A stretch of 64,000 nucleotides of DNA, taken from the NCBI GenBank assembly GCA_963978545.1, contig OZ021729.1:8480001-8544000 (forward strand), written 5' to 3'. Shown here one piece after another: positions 12,534 to 24,294 of this stretch. A program made the position numbers and the translations under genes. The notes under the pieces were generated by a model. It did no database searches and was not told the DNA's origin. It was given only the letters and a program-made list of their open reading frames with translations. Every line of letters starts with the position of its first letter. Position 1 is the stretch's first letter. The stretch comes from Linyphia triangularis (lineage: Eukaryota > Arthropoda > Arachnida > Araneae > Linyphiidae).

Positions 12534-12545
12534 ACAGGTGCTCCG
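12455..12545. repeat. 33-bp minisatellite, three units
   Basis: GATGTTTCTACAGGTGCTCC recurs every 33 bp (three times). The length is a multiple of three, so the minus strand reads an 11-residue peptide repeat, GAPVETSPATQ, but there is no gene around it. The core ATGTTTCTACAGGTG is also present once at the matching place in the uninterrupted first duplication copy (about 11812), so the minisatellite grew from target sequence at the R-element junction. Confidence 0.85.
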
Positions 12546-12604
12546 TACTTGGATATAATCCAATTGTTGTTTTTATTTTTTATACATAGCTGAGATATGC
12601 AACT

Positions 12605-12932
12605 TTTATACAATTCCATTCATTGTTGTGTTTTCACTGCTGAAACAAAACGGGTAGTTGGGAAGCTCTCCAATTTTGTTTGATGAAGTTCATGCTCGAA
12701 CATCTTCTCCAATGACCAAATAAAATGTGAATTGTTTATATATACGCAATAAACATACCTTGGCTGATTTAACGCTTTATTTTTAAAAGTAGCACGAGGT
12801 ACACATTCTTTTGTGAAAAAGAAAAGAAAATTACTCGAGGTAAAAGTACCCATTGCAAATTGGTAAGTTAGTTGAAAAAATCAGTTTTTTTTACTCTAAA
12901 ATAATCTCGAGATTGTTTGCTTTAAAATGGTA
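12605..12932. other. No recognised feature
   Basis: Unique-looking sequence between the R element duplication and the mariner. A 77-codon minus-strand frame has no recognisable motif. Confidence 0.4.
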
Positions 12933-14215
12933 CTACGAGGGTTGCTATTTATATTTCTGGCTTAATAATGAAAAAACAAATACTTATGATCAAAATTGGT
13001 TTTATTGTTTTTCAAAGTATTCTCCATTAAGATCAATGCCCTTTTGCATGTGTTTAAACCAATTTTCGAAGCACTTTTCCCACTCCGATTGAGGTACCTT
13101 CAAAACATGCGTTTTGAATACATCAACCACTTCTTCGGGTGTCGAAAATCGTTGACCACGTAATTTATTTTTGATGTACGGGAATAAAAATAAATCATTG
13201 GGTGCCAAATCAAGGCTGTAAGACGGATAACCCACAAATTCGATGTTTTGGCCGGTCAAAAAATTCTTTGTTTGAACCGACGTGTGAGAGCTCGCATTAC
13301 ATGGTGAAGAATGATTCGCCTACACTTCTACCTTTTTCGAATTTCTCCGATGACTTCTGGCAAACAAATGGTCGTGTACCATTCAGAATATACCATCCTG
13401 CGTAACTCAAACGCCACTGTCGCCAGGTGACTTGTAATGTCGAAGAAATAGGCAACCATTTGCTTCGATGTGCTTCTTACACGAACAACTTTTGTTGGAT
13501 TTGGCTCGTCTTGGAAGACCCATACTGTCGATTGCTGCTTTGTTTCGTGCTCATATGCATAGATCCATGATTTGTCGCCTGTGAAGACGTTACACACAGC
13601 CTTTGATGTACCTTGAACTTATTTTTTCAACATTTCCTTGTACCAATCGACACAAACCTTCTTTTGAGTGCGGGATCCAACGTGAACAAATCTTTTTTAC
13701 GGCCAAATGTTCATGTAATAGCTTATTGATACTTGTCATACTAATGCCCAAAGATGCCTCAATCTCACAGTATATCACATGACGATCTTGCTTTATTAGT
13801 TCATGCACAGCATCGATATTTCCTGGCTCAACAACCAATTTATGACGACCTTCACGGAATTCGTACTAGAGCGAACGTCGGTCGCGATTGAATTCGTTAT
13901 ACCAGTTTTTTATAGTGATTTAGGATGGTGCTTTATCGCTGTATAAAGAATTAAGTTCATCGAAGGACTCTTGCCATGATAATCAACGTCGAAAGTTATG
14001 AAAAATAATCGCACGAAAATGTCCGCCAGTCAATTTCATTTTTTGCCCGATATGAATTTTTCAATTTACTATAAAAAACACAAATCACGCTAAAACGACA
14101 AAAATTTCTAAAGAAATTATGGTTAAGAATATTAAGTTATCGTTTTAAAACGTCAGCGGTTGCCTATAAATACTTACTGTTGCCAAGGCCAGAAATATAA
14201 ATAGTAACCCTCGCA
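12933..14215 (-). mobile_element. mariner-family transposon, defective
   Basis: A ~1.28-kb element bounded by inverted repeats of about 28 bp. The left reads CGAGGGTTGCTATTTATATT after the first few bases, and the right is its complement with one or two changes. TA dinucleotides flank both ends (12931-12932 and 14216-14217), as expected for Tc1/mariner target duplication. The interior codes on the minus strand for a broken DD34D-type transposase. Length and layout match a full-length mariner, so only point lesions, not internal deletion, have inactivated it. Confidence 0.93.
13002..14039 (-). pseudogene. mariner transposase pseudogene
   Basis: Reading from ATG at 14039, the start (MKLTGGHFRAIIFHNFRR) is followed at once by an in-frame TGA, and further stops lie around 13920 and 13865. 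The middle frame 13590-13838 holds the helix-turn-helix linker region (ASLGISMTSINKLLHEH, VKKICSRWIPH). The next, 13328-13597, starts after an in-frame TAA and holds the first catalytic Asp in TGDKSWIYAYE. The second Asp (normally in an HDN motif) is lost to a one-base deletion near 13296-13300. The last frame, 13002-13259, carries the third Asp in SLDLAPND and ends EYFEKQ. This is an old, non-functional copy; any activity would have to come from elsewhere. Confidence 0.93.
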
Positions 14216-14217
14216 TA

Positions 14218-15224
14218 TTCTTTATGATTATCAAATGTCTTCTTAAACTACATTAATTTTTATGAAGGTGCACGGTGTTAAAAGATTACTACCACAAACT
14301 ACAAACTCGATTTGTGAGGAACTGGTTTTTAGTAAAGTCATTTTTTTTTCTTCTTTTTTTTTCCATTAGTAAAAAACTTTGATGCAATTTAAAGTGGATA
14401 ATGCATTGCAGGAAACCAACCCACTAGAATCCACATCCATGGAATATTTTGTTTATACTTAATTTTGAATCTTGAAGTTTTTTATAAAGTGTGAATAATT
14501 TTAAATACTTTCAAAACAAAGTTTCATTAGTTAAAAAATAGCTATTTAAGTTATATTTACAATTCCAATAGCCTCCCTGTTGCTAATCATTGTGTTTCAT
14601 TAGCAATTAAAATTAAAGTTCTAGAAAGTCTTAAAAGTTGAATTATGACTGGTGCAATTATACCCTAATTAGATGTTTAAATTTTAACTGACTAAATATT
14701 ATCAAATGAATTTTTTTTTATGCAGATGTGTTAGTTTCTTAACACTTGTTAGGTGTTAAAAAAAATTCTGTCTAGATCGAAAATTATAGAAAAAAATTCC
14801 AAAGTTGACTGGTTCATTGATATTCAATAGTAGAGGATTTTTTTAACATCATCTTAAAAAAAGATAATTATGTAACAGATTGATTTATTATATTTTGAAA
14901 AGTCAGAAAATACGAAAAATTATCGTCAAGTCATCGTCGTTCTAAAAAACATGTTCCTTAAGAAACAATTATAACTATAAATAACATTGATTCAAATTAA
15001 ATAAGTAATACTTCAGAAATAAGTAATTTTTTTTCTTTGCGATGTTAAAAAATGCATTATTTTTACAAAACATTTTCATCAGTTGAATCAGTATCTATAT
15101 AATGCATGTAACTTTATGTATAAAATTTTCATGATAGTAATAAATGATCACTGGATTACATTTTATATAAGCAATGCATTTTATAAAACAGTTACAAATA
15201 TTGATTTCAGAAATCCTAGGTATG
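14218..15224. other. AT-rich DNA, no gene
   Basis: I see no coding region or repeat copy in this kilobase. Confidence 0.5.
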
Positions 15225-15489
15225 ACCACTGACGGTCATGCACGTATATATACGTCACTTAATCCCCAGTTTTTCCAGCAATACACAACATTTTTAAATT
15301 TATAAATAACATATAAAATGAAATATTTTTCAATATTTTTATTAGAATGATAGTTTATAACCAATCTGAAACAAAATAAATAAAAAATAATTAAAAAAAA
15401 ATTATGTATTTGAATTAGAAATATAATTTAAAAATTATTGAAGGGAAAACAACTGTAGAATTTCGCCCATTCCCATGACCGTCAGTGGG
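15225..15489 (+). mobile_element. piggyBac-like MITE, copy 1
   Basis: A ~265-bp non-coding element with terminal CCACTGACGGTCATG on the left and CATGACCGTCAGTGGG on the right, followed by TTAA (15490-15493). The left TTAA is mutated. CCC/GGG ends next to TTAA are typical of the piggyBac superfamily. Shared interior marks with the other copies (30698-30959, 60681-60944) are CAGTTTTTCCAGCAAT and AAAACAACTGTAGAATTTC. Confidence 0.75.
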
Positions 15490-15493
15490 TTAA

Positions 15494-16070
15494 CTAAATT
15501 TTTCAAGTACAGGAATAAAGCCTAAAAAAATTTAACGCATCGCTATAACAAGCGAAGTGTGACTATTTTTAGCTTAAAACAAAGAAAATCACTTAATGAG
15601 GCGACAACACATTATTAATGACACCTTATTCTGGACTGGGAGGGTCAATAAGTAAAATTTTAAGTAGATATTTCCTTTTTTTTTGCATTGCTAATTCATT
15701 TTTAGACAAATCAGATATTTCAAGTAAACTGTTTGCGAGTTGCGAGTGAGAAATGTTCCTGCAATTTCGCCAGAATTTCAAACATTCGAAGACCGTTCCT
15801 CAGAAGCAGTTAATATTCCTGATGCCATGTTATTGATTACTTAAAAGGATGCGTCTCCTTTTCAGCCAGTAAAGATTGCACAAAGACATAAACTTGTTCC
15901 AAGTGGTGGCTTAAGTTGCATCTGATTTTGAATAAAGCAATGAAGGTTCTATGCTTAATATTAAAGTCAAGAACTGAAACGTCTCGACTGGCCAAAATGC
16001 TCCAATTGAATTTTTTAAAATACTATAGATTTTGAAAAGTTTTCGTTGTTTGTGTTATTTCGTATCTTAA
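15494..16070. other. No recognised feature
   Basis: Moderately AT-rich sequence; no ORF, repeat copy or RNA gene seen. Confidence 0.45.
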
Positions 16071-16243
16071 ACTATGGGTGTGGAACATCGCACAGCTTTC
16101 AATTACTCTATAATACAGACGTGCATTTGTGTCATTTACCGTTTGTATATATTTATCCTTCATTTAGAATAAAGGGCCAGTTTGGCGATGTTTCTTGCGA
16201 TAATTCTTGTATAGGACTTTAAAAACAAAAACAAAAACAAAAA

Positions 16244-16247
<4 letters not shown>

Positions 16248-16317
<70 letters not shown>
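16248..16317. repeat. (TA)n microsatellite in FB-A left arm
   Basis: About 35 TA dinucleotides, preceded by an AAAAAC run. It lies at the same position in the FB-A arm as the (AAAT)n expansion at 19309-19463. Confidence 0.98.
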
Positions 16318-16319
<2 letters not shown>

Positions 16320-17731
16320 TTAAAATGGTGATTTTGGCGATATACTTTTCTGTAATCCTTTTATTATCCTTTGATGTAAGCGAAACTGAGAAGAGAAGAA
16401 AAAGTAATCGTTGATGAGGTATGCTCAAGGAAAGATATTATTTTCAACTTTTTACGCCATTAAAACATTTTCACGGGAATTTCGGAGGTGGGGATGTTTA
16501 GAACACCTTAAGAGGCATTACCACAACTATTTTAATCAAAATCGTTTGAGCCGTTTTTTTAGCAATCATTGAAAAACATGATTTTTTCAATGGCAGCTAC
16601 CTTATGCGCATACGCGATTTTGATGAAAACCTTAATGGTAGGTCCCATGGACACTACTAACCCTATACCAAATTTGAACATCGTAGGTCAATTTGTTCGG
16701 GAGTTATGTTGAACACAGACACGCATAAACACAGATAGACATTTTTCTAGATAACTTTTTTGGAATCAGGATGTTCCAAAACGTAATGAAATGCAAAAAA
16801 ATCGATTTTTTTTTTTTTTTTTTTAACCGAATGCTATACTATTAGCCTATGTATATATACAGATGGTTAATTGAAAGTAAATGAGATTCAAGTTACTTTC
16901 CTAAATACTAGCAAAGTTGTAAAAATTATTATGTATACCCATTCTTATTATACTAAATTATTTTAATAAAAATAGTGTTTACCACAGTTTTTTCTGTTCA
17001 AAAATGTGCTTTTAATAAAACAGTATTACGCACATCTAATACGTGGCACCTTTAAATTGAAATAGCCATCAACGTCTTATAGATGGTAATAAATATATGA
17101 AATCTAGCAAAGAGTGATTTCAATTTTCCATTTATTCAACGTGAATTATTTAACTAGTTTATTAATTAACTTAACTATTTTATGTATTTAATATGTTATA
17201 CCTTCAAGTATAAAGGGGAGATTTTTTACTAACCTTTAGTGACTTTTCATACTAAACAAATTTCATGTAAAACAAATTAAATATAAATTCAATTTGAAAC
17301 TCCAAAAGTCCTTAAATACTCATGCATTCCTTAAATGAAAACACCATTACGCCCTAAATTTAAATTTTAAAGTTTCAAATAAACATTTGATTTCTAGCGA
17401 AAAATCATGATTTAACTTTTAATAAATTCAACAATTGTTTTATTAATTCACCTAATTATTTTGCACATTTCATATGATATAACTTCAAGGATAAAAGTGC
17501 ACTTTAATGCTTTTTCTATACCAAATGAATGTAAATTTAATTTGAAAGTCAATAACTCAGTATTACATTTTAATTCAAATGTTGTTGTTTTTTTACTTTC
17601 AATTACCCATATGTATACATAGGGTAATGAAAATATAGCATTTGGGAATTATTATTATTGTTATTTTTTTTTTTTTTATTTCTCCATGTTTTGAAACATC
17701 CTGATTTAAAAAAAAGTGATATAGAAAAAAT

Positions 17732-17790
17732 TTATGTCTGTGTGTATGTGTATCTGTATGTCTGTGTGTTTGTGTATCTGTATGTCTGTG
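17732..17790. repeat. Degenerate (TG)n-rich tract
   Basis: Interspersed TGTGTATGTGTATCTGTATG-type sequence in the right arm of FB-A, at the place where the left arm has a CACAGACACGCATAAACACA stretch. The cysteine/valine/tyrosine-rich frames here are products of this tract. Confidence 0.9.
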
Positions 17791-18364
17791 TATACGTGGT
17801 CAGCATAACTTCCGAACGAATTGGTCTACGATGTTCAAATTTGGTGTGGGGGTTGGTGATGGCCCAAGGACGTACCATTAAAGTTTGCATCAAAATCGCG
17901 CATGCGCATAAGGTAGCTGCCATTGAAAAAATCATGTTTTTTAGTAATTGCTAAAAAATGGCCTTAACGATTTTGTCCCAAATCGCTGTGATAATGCCTC
18001 TGATGGTGTTCTAAACATTTCCACCTCCGAAATTCTCATAAAAATGCGATAAAAGCGTAAAAAATTGAAAAACGAGTGCCTTTAACAAAGAGCACTCTGC
18101 CTTTTTTTTTTTTTTTTTGCCTTTCACGCACAAGCAAGGATAATGTAATGTATATTGAATAAAACCACCAATTTTGTCATTTTGGCGTGTTTGGGTTGTT
18201 TTTTTCTCTCATGTAAAATTATCGCCAAAAATATCGCCAAACTGGCCATTTTTATTTAAATGAGTGAAAATAAGAAAATGGTAAGTATCAGCATGTTAAA
18301 TTTTACTGCAATGACCAATATTATATAGTGTAATTGAAAGTTGTGCGATGTTCCACACTCCTAG

Positions 18365-18982
18365 TTATTACCATTTTGAAAAAGAAAAATTCAATTAATT
18401 CTGTTAAGAATTGAGTTAATCTGCTAGTTATACTATGGCCACTTTTAAAAAGAGTTTCGAATTTCTAACTACCGAAAAAGTATAACAGCCATTTTGGAAT
18501 TTCATGGTATTTCATATAAAGCAAATTTTTCTGAAATAGACAACCAGCTCTAATGGTATAAGATAGCTATTCAAGTTACGTGATATGAAAAAAAAAAAAA
18601 AAAAAAAAAAAATCTTAAACAGTTTTATTGAGTTTTAGGTCTTGCAATCATTGACAAACTAAAAAATATCGATAGATCGTTCTAAGAAAAGATTTCTAAA
18701 GAATAAGACAAAGCGGGGGAGGTAGTAAGAAAAAGGAATCCTTTAGCTCAGAAGATATCTCCTTTGACTCCATTCATTAGGAGTTTCTGAAGTCTTTTAC
18801 GTTTCTTTCTATTTGTGCTCTTCCAGTAAAAGAATCATCTTAGACTTAGAAAAGTGTCCCTAGTATCAGATTCCAATAATTATACTAGTAGCTTCACGAA
18901 AAGAAATAAAACGTGAGCGAGTAAGTGTAGTTCAGTTAGGTACTTGACTAAAACAATGCGGATTTTGACAGTCACTATCTTT
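18365..18982. other. No recognised feature
   Basis: Contains a 26-base A run near 18587-18612; otherwise unassigned. Confidence 0.45.
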
Positions 18983-19152
18983 AGTTGGTTGTTTTCAGAT
19001 TATCTGGAGCCGTCAGCAACACGAGGGCTATAATGTGCCGAAACATTCGGCATTAGACAAGCCAACATACATTTACAAACACCATGCCTTACACGGGACT
19101 CTAAACCACAACCTCGCAGTCTGGAAGCTAGCACGCTAACCACTGTACCCAC
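18983..19152 (-). mobile_element. SINE family 1 solo copy (tRNA-derived)
   Basis: On the minus strand, a tRNA-like head with an A-box (TACAGTGGTTAGCGTGCTAG) and a partly decayed B-box, then a SINE-specific body ending GATAATCTGAAAACAACCAA on the same strand. It aligns along its full length with the units at 40855-42018 and 59640-59818. Sequence changes in the B-box suggest it is no longer transcribed. Confidence 0.85.
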
Positions 19153-19239
19153 TATCTTTAGAATGCTACTTATAAGCATCGCACAAACTTCAGTTACACT
19201 TAAAACTGATAACTGCATTTATATTTGCCATGGATTGGC

Positions 19240-20048
<809 letters not shown>

Positions 20049-20649
20049 AAAAAAAAGAAAGATTGTTTTACATAAAAAGAAACGAGAGAATATCCCTCCA
20101 CGTGGACCAGAAATCGTTCGATGTGGGTGGAATAAATGCCCTTCCGTCATCGCCATTTTGTTAGAATTAATTTCAACTGTTGCTCGGGTTCCGTGACAAG
20201 CGCCTTTCTTTTGTTAAATGTTCTTGTGTAGGGCGTTGGTCATGTCTGCGGTAGTTGAAAATGGACTGAGTTAAAGCAAGTTGCACGCAGGACGTGAATA
20301 TGGTTTTAGATAGCGAAACTTACTGAAGCTGGAGACGATGCTACTATGGTTTTAATGACTATGGTTTTGATTATCTGAAGGTGATGTCCCTTCTCAAAGA
20401 GTACCCTGTCGTAGAGAACTAAGATAAAAGAAATGCAACTTAAATTCTCACAAAAATAGCAAAATGTAAAATAAGCAAAATGTATATAGTAATAAAAGTG
20501 GTGCTCTTAGCCGTTTAATTGATTTATTGATTGAGCTTGGTTTTGAATAAAGGTATAAAAAAGGATTGTCACAAAAAGTACTATCCAAAAACAATATATA
20601 AGATAATAAAATCATAACTATAATGCTTTAGGTAATTACTTTTTTACAC
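20049..20649. other. No recognised gene
   Basis: Slightly GC-richer around 20095-20280, with CATCGCCATTTTG, but no ORF with a recognisable domain, no splice-site pair and no repeat copy. Confidence 0.4.
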
Positions 20650-20932
20650 AGGGTGTTTTCAAATTGTTTTGATTGAATAAGAAGGGTGATAATACCCATT
20701 AAGGCGAAAATTCTTGCAAAGGAACATATCTCGAACATTTTCCTTTGAAGAGTGTGTTTGCAGTAAGCGCTTTAATTTGATATCCTGTCGATGTGCTACC
20801 TCGTAAGCACACACACAACACACACACACACAACACAACACACACACCAAACACACACAAATCTTTAGAAATTCCGACTTGCGCATGTTGAGCATGCTTC
20901 GAAGTCGGGTGCTATTCCATAGAAAACACTCT
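20650..20932. mobile_element. Short TIR element with (CA)n
   Basis: Left end CAGGGTGTTTTCAAATTG and right end the inverted form of CAGAGTGTTTTCTATGG suggest an imperfect ~17-bp terminal repeat around a non-coding interior. A (CA)n-like tract fills 20812-20860. The right side has a small dyad, CCGACTTGCGCATG ... GCTTCGAAGTCGG (20876-20908). Superfamily unknown. Confidence 0.45.
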
Positions 20933-21237
20933 GAAAATTAGTCAATAATATTTTTCTAAGAGCACTGAAAGTGATTGCAATTAAAGGTTGAACCGCTCAT
21001 CATTAATTAGTGGCGATACAGTGCCACAATGGCACTTGAAATGGCACATGAAATGCATTTTAAACTTTTTTAACTTTAACCCTCATTTTTCCCTTACATT
21101 GAGGTGACCGATTGGTTGAATTGGATATTTCATGGTATAAGAGCAATCTGAAGGATACTTTGCGGTTGAGTACCATTGACGAAGATCTGTGCAAAAAGAA
21201 AAAGGTTTTTGGGTGATTTTCAAGGAGATGTTTTGAA

Positions 21238-21573
21238 CATCGATATAGATAAACAACTGGATAGACTGCTTAACGCTGGGAAAATGAAGCCGTTGCCAGA
21301 TTTAATTGGTGGGATAAAAAATACGGATTGCCGAGAATTGAAAATAAGATTTTGTGTTGTGCACAGCAGAAATGTCAATAGTAGACCATAATTAGTAATA
21401 ACGTGCAAAAAATATATATACTCTAACACTTTACAAGGTTTTTCGCATTCCCATCCAACTATTAAAGTGAACTGTGATTGGTTAATCATCCCACCAGCTT
21501 CGCAATCCCCGGCGCGTTTTTCTCTTTGCATTGACAATGGAGCAGTCTATCCAGTTGTTTATCTATATCGATG
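21238..21573 (-). mobile_element. MITE-8 copy 2 (TIR element with 8-bp TSD)
   Basis: A 336-bp element with the same ~33-bp terminal inverted repeats as the copy at 584-922 and a perfect 8-bp duplication GTTTTGAA at 21230-21237 and 21574-21581. Internal blocks (TCACAGTTCA.TTT, GTTGGATGG, GACATTTCTGCTGTG) run in the opposite direction relative to copy 1. Open frames in it come from the element and lack a conserved reading frame between copies. Confidence 0.88.
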
Positions 21574-21581
21574 GTTTTGAA

Positions 21582-22370
21582 TGGGAGAAAACCCTCAAGG
21601 TATGTCACAACTCAACATCACTTAGTTCGACAGTTCTGCAAATGCCTCACCCACCTAACTATCTCAAATGATGTCTCCATATTCTCAAGCTCCAGCCCAA
21701 CATCAAAATCCACTTCATTACCATCATTCCAACATCCATACAACCGTCGTCCCTTTATACGCAATCACCACTTCTAATTAGATGACTCTTGTAGCCTAAG
21801 AAAGGCTTTTAAAGCGTCACCATCCATGCCGTGTTCTGTTGCTCAATCGAACGTCAAAGGGGGGGGAGGGGGGCTGTTTGCAATTGATGTTGCCCCCCCC
21901 CCCCCTTCCTCAACCCCCGACACAGGTAGTTGAGGGGCGTAGGCTTCACTAGGGTATCACGCGAGGGTTTTATTGATCGGATTACCTTGATGTTGACTCG
22001 GCGGGAAAAATGTCCTTTGCCTAAGAAAAAGGGGGGTGTATTGAGTAGCGGGTGTCAGATCTGGAAGACAATGGAATGGGTGGTGTGAGGAAAGAAGTTT
22101 TGGGGCCTAAAAAGAAATGTCTTGTTCGTTTTGTGCGTATGCTTCAGAGCTAGACGCTATAAATCTTTCCCTTTGTAAAAGCGTTCTGTTCAAGGACGTT
22201 GGTTGATTTGACCTTTTCACTGAAATCTTATCCAGCCACTTAGAGTTGATGCAATATTTTGACAAATTCAATGTCTGCCAAAGTATTGTCCAAAACTTAT
22301 GAAAATGTGTGTTTTTATTTTTAAAAAATATGGGCTTATTAGGCAATAGAGACAATTCAAAAGGCTAATA
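21582..22370. other. GC-richer unidentified segment with G/C hairpin
   Basis: The region is less AT-rich than its surroundings. At 21859-21905 a run of G (interrupted by one A) is followed about 25 bases later by a run of C, able to fold into a G:C hairpin. A second G run lies near 22031. No ORF with a recognisable domain was found; short frames here have no family resemblance I can name. Confidence 0.4.
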
Positions 22371-23027
22371 GACTGAGAGACGACTGCAATTTTTGGATAC
22401 CATCAAACATCATTCTGAATTTTTTACAGACATTGAAGAAAAGTGAGTAGATTATGAATCCACTGGTCTACTGTGGAAAAAATGACCGAAACTGGTCAAA
22501 AATTGACTTTTAATAAGTTGAACTAAATCCAAAGGCCAAATGCGCCATAACTTGCCAAATAATGAGAATTTTTTTTTTTTTTGGTAACCCTCACTCTTTA
22601 ATTTTCAATTAAGAAAGTTGCAGATGATTCAGATGTGTGGCTATGGCTTACTTACATCGTTCACAAATGAGCCAAATTGGCAAAAAACATTACGACACTG
22701 ATGACATAACTGATATGGCCAATTTGGCTTACTTTTAAGAGACTTTTTTTCCGAGCCAGAGATCAGAATTCGTTTGCGCTTTTTCTCATTGAAAATCAAA
22801 ATGCATTGGGTTGCCAGACGAAAAAGTTTGTTCTCTTTTTGGCAAGTTATGACATATTTGGCAATTGGATTTTAGTTCTACTCATTCCAAGTCGATTTTT
22901 GATCAGTTTCGGACATTTTTGCCACGGCAGATCAGTGTATTCGTAATCTACTCACTTTTCTCCAATTTCTATAAAAAATTCAGAATGATGTTCGATGGTG
23001 TCCAAAAATTGCAGTCGCCTCTCGGAC
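22371..23027. mobile_element. FB-B foldback element, full copy
   Basis: A 657-bp element flanked by TA. Its arms, about 215 bp each, are inverted copies over nearly their whole length: GCGACTGCAATTTTTGGA at the ends, then ATTCAGAATGATG, GTGAGTAGATTA and CATAACTTGCCAAA blocks. The central ~220 bp is not palindromic. No coding capacity. Half copies lie at 200-517 and 34215-34490. Confidence 0.85.
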
Positions 23028-23295
23028 TATAATAAAGAAAAACCTTTTTTTAATATATCACAATTGAAAAAAATTTCAACTGACATTTTTATAATTTATA
23101 ATTTATTTTCTAATTGAACATTTTAATTGATATTAAATTTGTACTGCTATTGAAAGCTATATGCTTTTTAAATCTGATACAAATTTTACATTTGAATATT
23201 TAATACGTCAGACATTGAACTTTTTGAAGTAATGCATTAGGTCTATATAAGGAAGAGAAAGATTAACAATCATTCGTGGTAACAGCCCCAGTAGC
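23028..23295. other. AT-rich DNA, nothing recognised
   Basis: No feature I can support. Confidence 0.5.
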
Positions 23296-23610
23296 ATAAA
23301 TACTTTGGCCAATATCGCTCAACACTGGCCAATCCCTATATGGACCGTTATTGATTGGCCGTTGCTACTGATCTTGACCAATCTCGCCTGGTTCTGGATA
23401 AAATATACTGGAAGTTTTGAAATGTTGATGCAGAGTTTTAAATTCAAATATACTTTTATAAGAAAGAACGGAGGGGTAAAAAATATGCTGAATGATATTT
23501 TTGATACCTTAATTTCTAATAAGATAGTGTATTTTGGAACGATGCTAGAGTTTCGGCATGGATTGGCCAATCTTCCCAGAACCCTTGTTTCTGACATTGT
23601 CCAATAACGC
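23296..23610 (+). mobile_element. R element copy B
   Basis: Same repeat as at 12113-12533 and 46452-46802, opposite strand. Diagnostic blocks are TTGGCCAATATCGCTC at the left, ACGGAGGGGTAAAAAATATG in the middle and TTTTGGAACGATGC toward the right. The 100-codon frame spanning it is not matched by an intact frame in the other copies, so I treat it as chance. Confidence 0.75.
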
Positions 23611-23627
23611 TGTACTAACTGGGAAAT

Positions 23628-24294
23628 AGCTTAAGGGGGTCTGGAACTCAAAATTTTAAAAATTCTCAAACATTTTTTTAATTATAATTGTAAAAAAATA
23701 ATGCAAATATGTTTTAACAAAATGGCATACAAATTTTGTTTCTACCTTTAGTAGAACTTGAAATATTTAAGTTTTTGTTGCATGACAACTGTATCTTAGA
23801 CGTGCTATCTTTAAACTTCAAAACTGTTTTTCTCGGTGACTGCGTTTTGTCCCATTTTTGAGTTAAAATTGATATAACTTAAAAACTACTCGTTATAAAT
23901 CTATGAAACTTTCCACAAATATTTTTCATACACATTTCTTTAATAAGTCTTCATGAATTATGCTTTTTTATTTAACTTTTTTTAAAAAGCTTTTGAAGCT
24001 TAGCATACTATGGATTTTATATAGTTTTAGCACAAAATAATTTTTTAAATTTTTTCTTATTACTTCATTGAAAACTCACGAAGACAATTTTTGATATGAA
24101 TACTTAAAAATTAAGTGATTTTTTAAAAAAAAAAATTAAGTTTTTTAAGTTAAAAAAAAAAAAAAAATTAATTTGAAAATTTAAAATAGTTTTTAAAGTT
24201 TCAAAGCATCATACATTACTGCATAAAAAAATTTCAGAAAAATAATTCTAAAAATAAAGATTTTAGAATTTTGAGTCCCAGACTCCCTTAAATC
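23628..24294 (+). mobile_element. TIR-C element, copy 1
   Basis: Starts TTAAGGGGGTCTGGAACTCA and ends with the inverted form near 24268-24292 (GAGTCCCAGACTCCCTTAA), about 660 bp. Non-coding, with A/T-rich interior blocks shared with copies at 37125-37805 (inverted) and 43268-45055: AAATTGATATAACTTAAAAA and TATAAATCTATGAAACTTTC. TTAA or TA is the likely target duplication. The right end is the first unit of the adjacent 233-bp array. Confidence 0.75.

Larger units (their letters stand above)
11565..12604. repeat. ~320-bp tandem duplication, second copy interrupted
   Basis: Segment D (11565-11815, with a GATGGTATAGCGACGTGAG block) and segment E (about 11818-11885, ending GCTGAGATGTACAAC) are followed by a second D (11891-12110) and, after an intervening repeat, a second E (12534-12604). 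The order is D-E-D'-[R element]-E', so the R element at 12113-12533 entered the second copy after the duplication. Confidence 0.75.
16075..18361. mobile_element. FB-A composite foldback element, 2.29 kb
   Basis: The ends are inverted copies (GTGTGGAACATCGCACAGCT on the left, complement on the right) flanked by TA. Two long arms are inverted copies of each other: 16075-16881 and about 17594-18361. They share TTTGGCGAT, a TTTAGAACACCTTAAGAGGC-type block, ATTTTTTCAATGGCAGCTAC and ATGCGCAT blocks. Each arm ends internally at a TAATTGAAAGTAAA motif, so each arm alone looks like a complete half element. The ~710-bp centre (16882-17593) is unrelated and carries its own two-copy direct repeat about 285 bp apart (near 17155 and 17440). 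Non-coding throughout; single-arm copies occur at four other places here. Confidence 0.8.

Noticed and set aside
20659..20895. Small cysteine/valine-rich frame resembling a secreted peptide
   Set aside because: The hydrophobic and cysteine-rich stretch is the translation of a (CA)n-like tract inside a TIR element.
23305..23607. 100-codon frame in R element copy B
   Set aside because: The other two copies are interrupted in the equivalent frame, so it is not under coding constraint.
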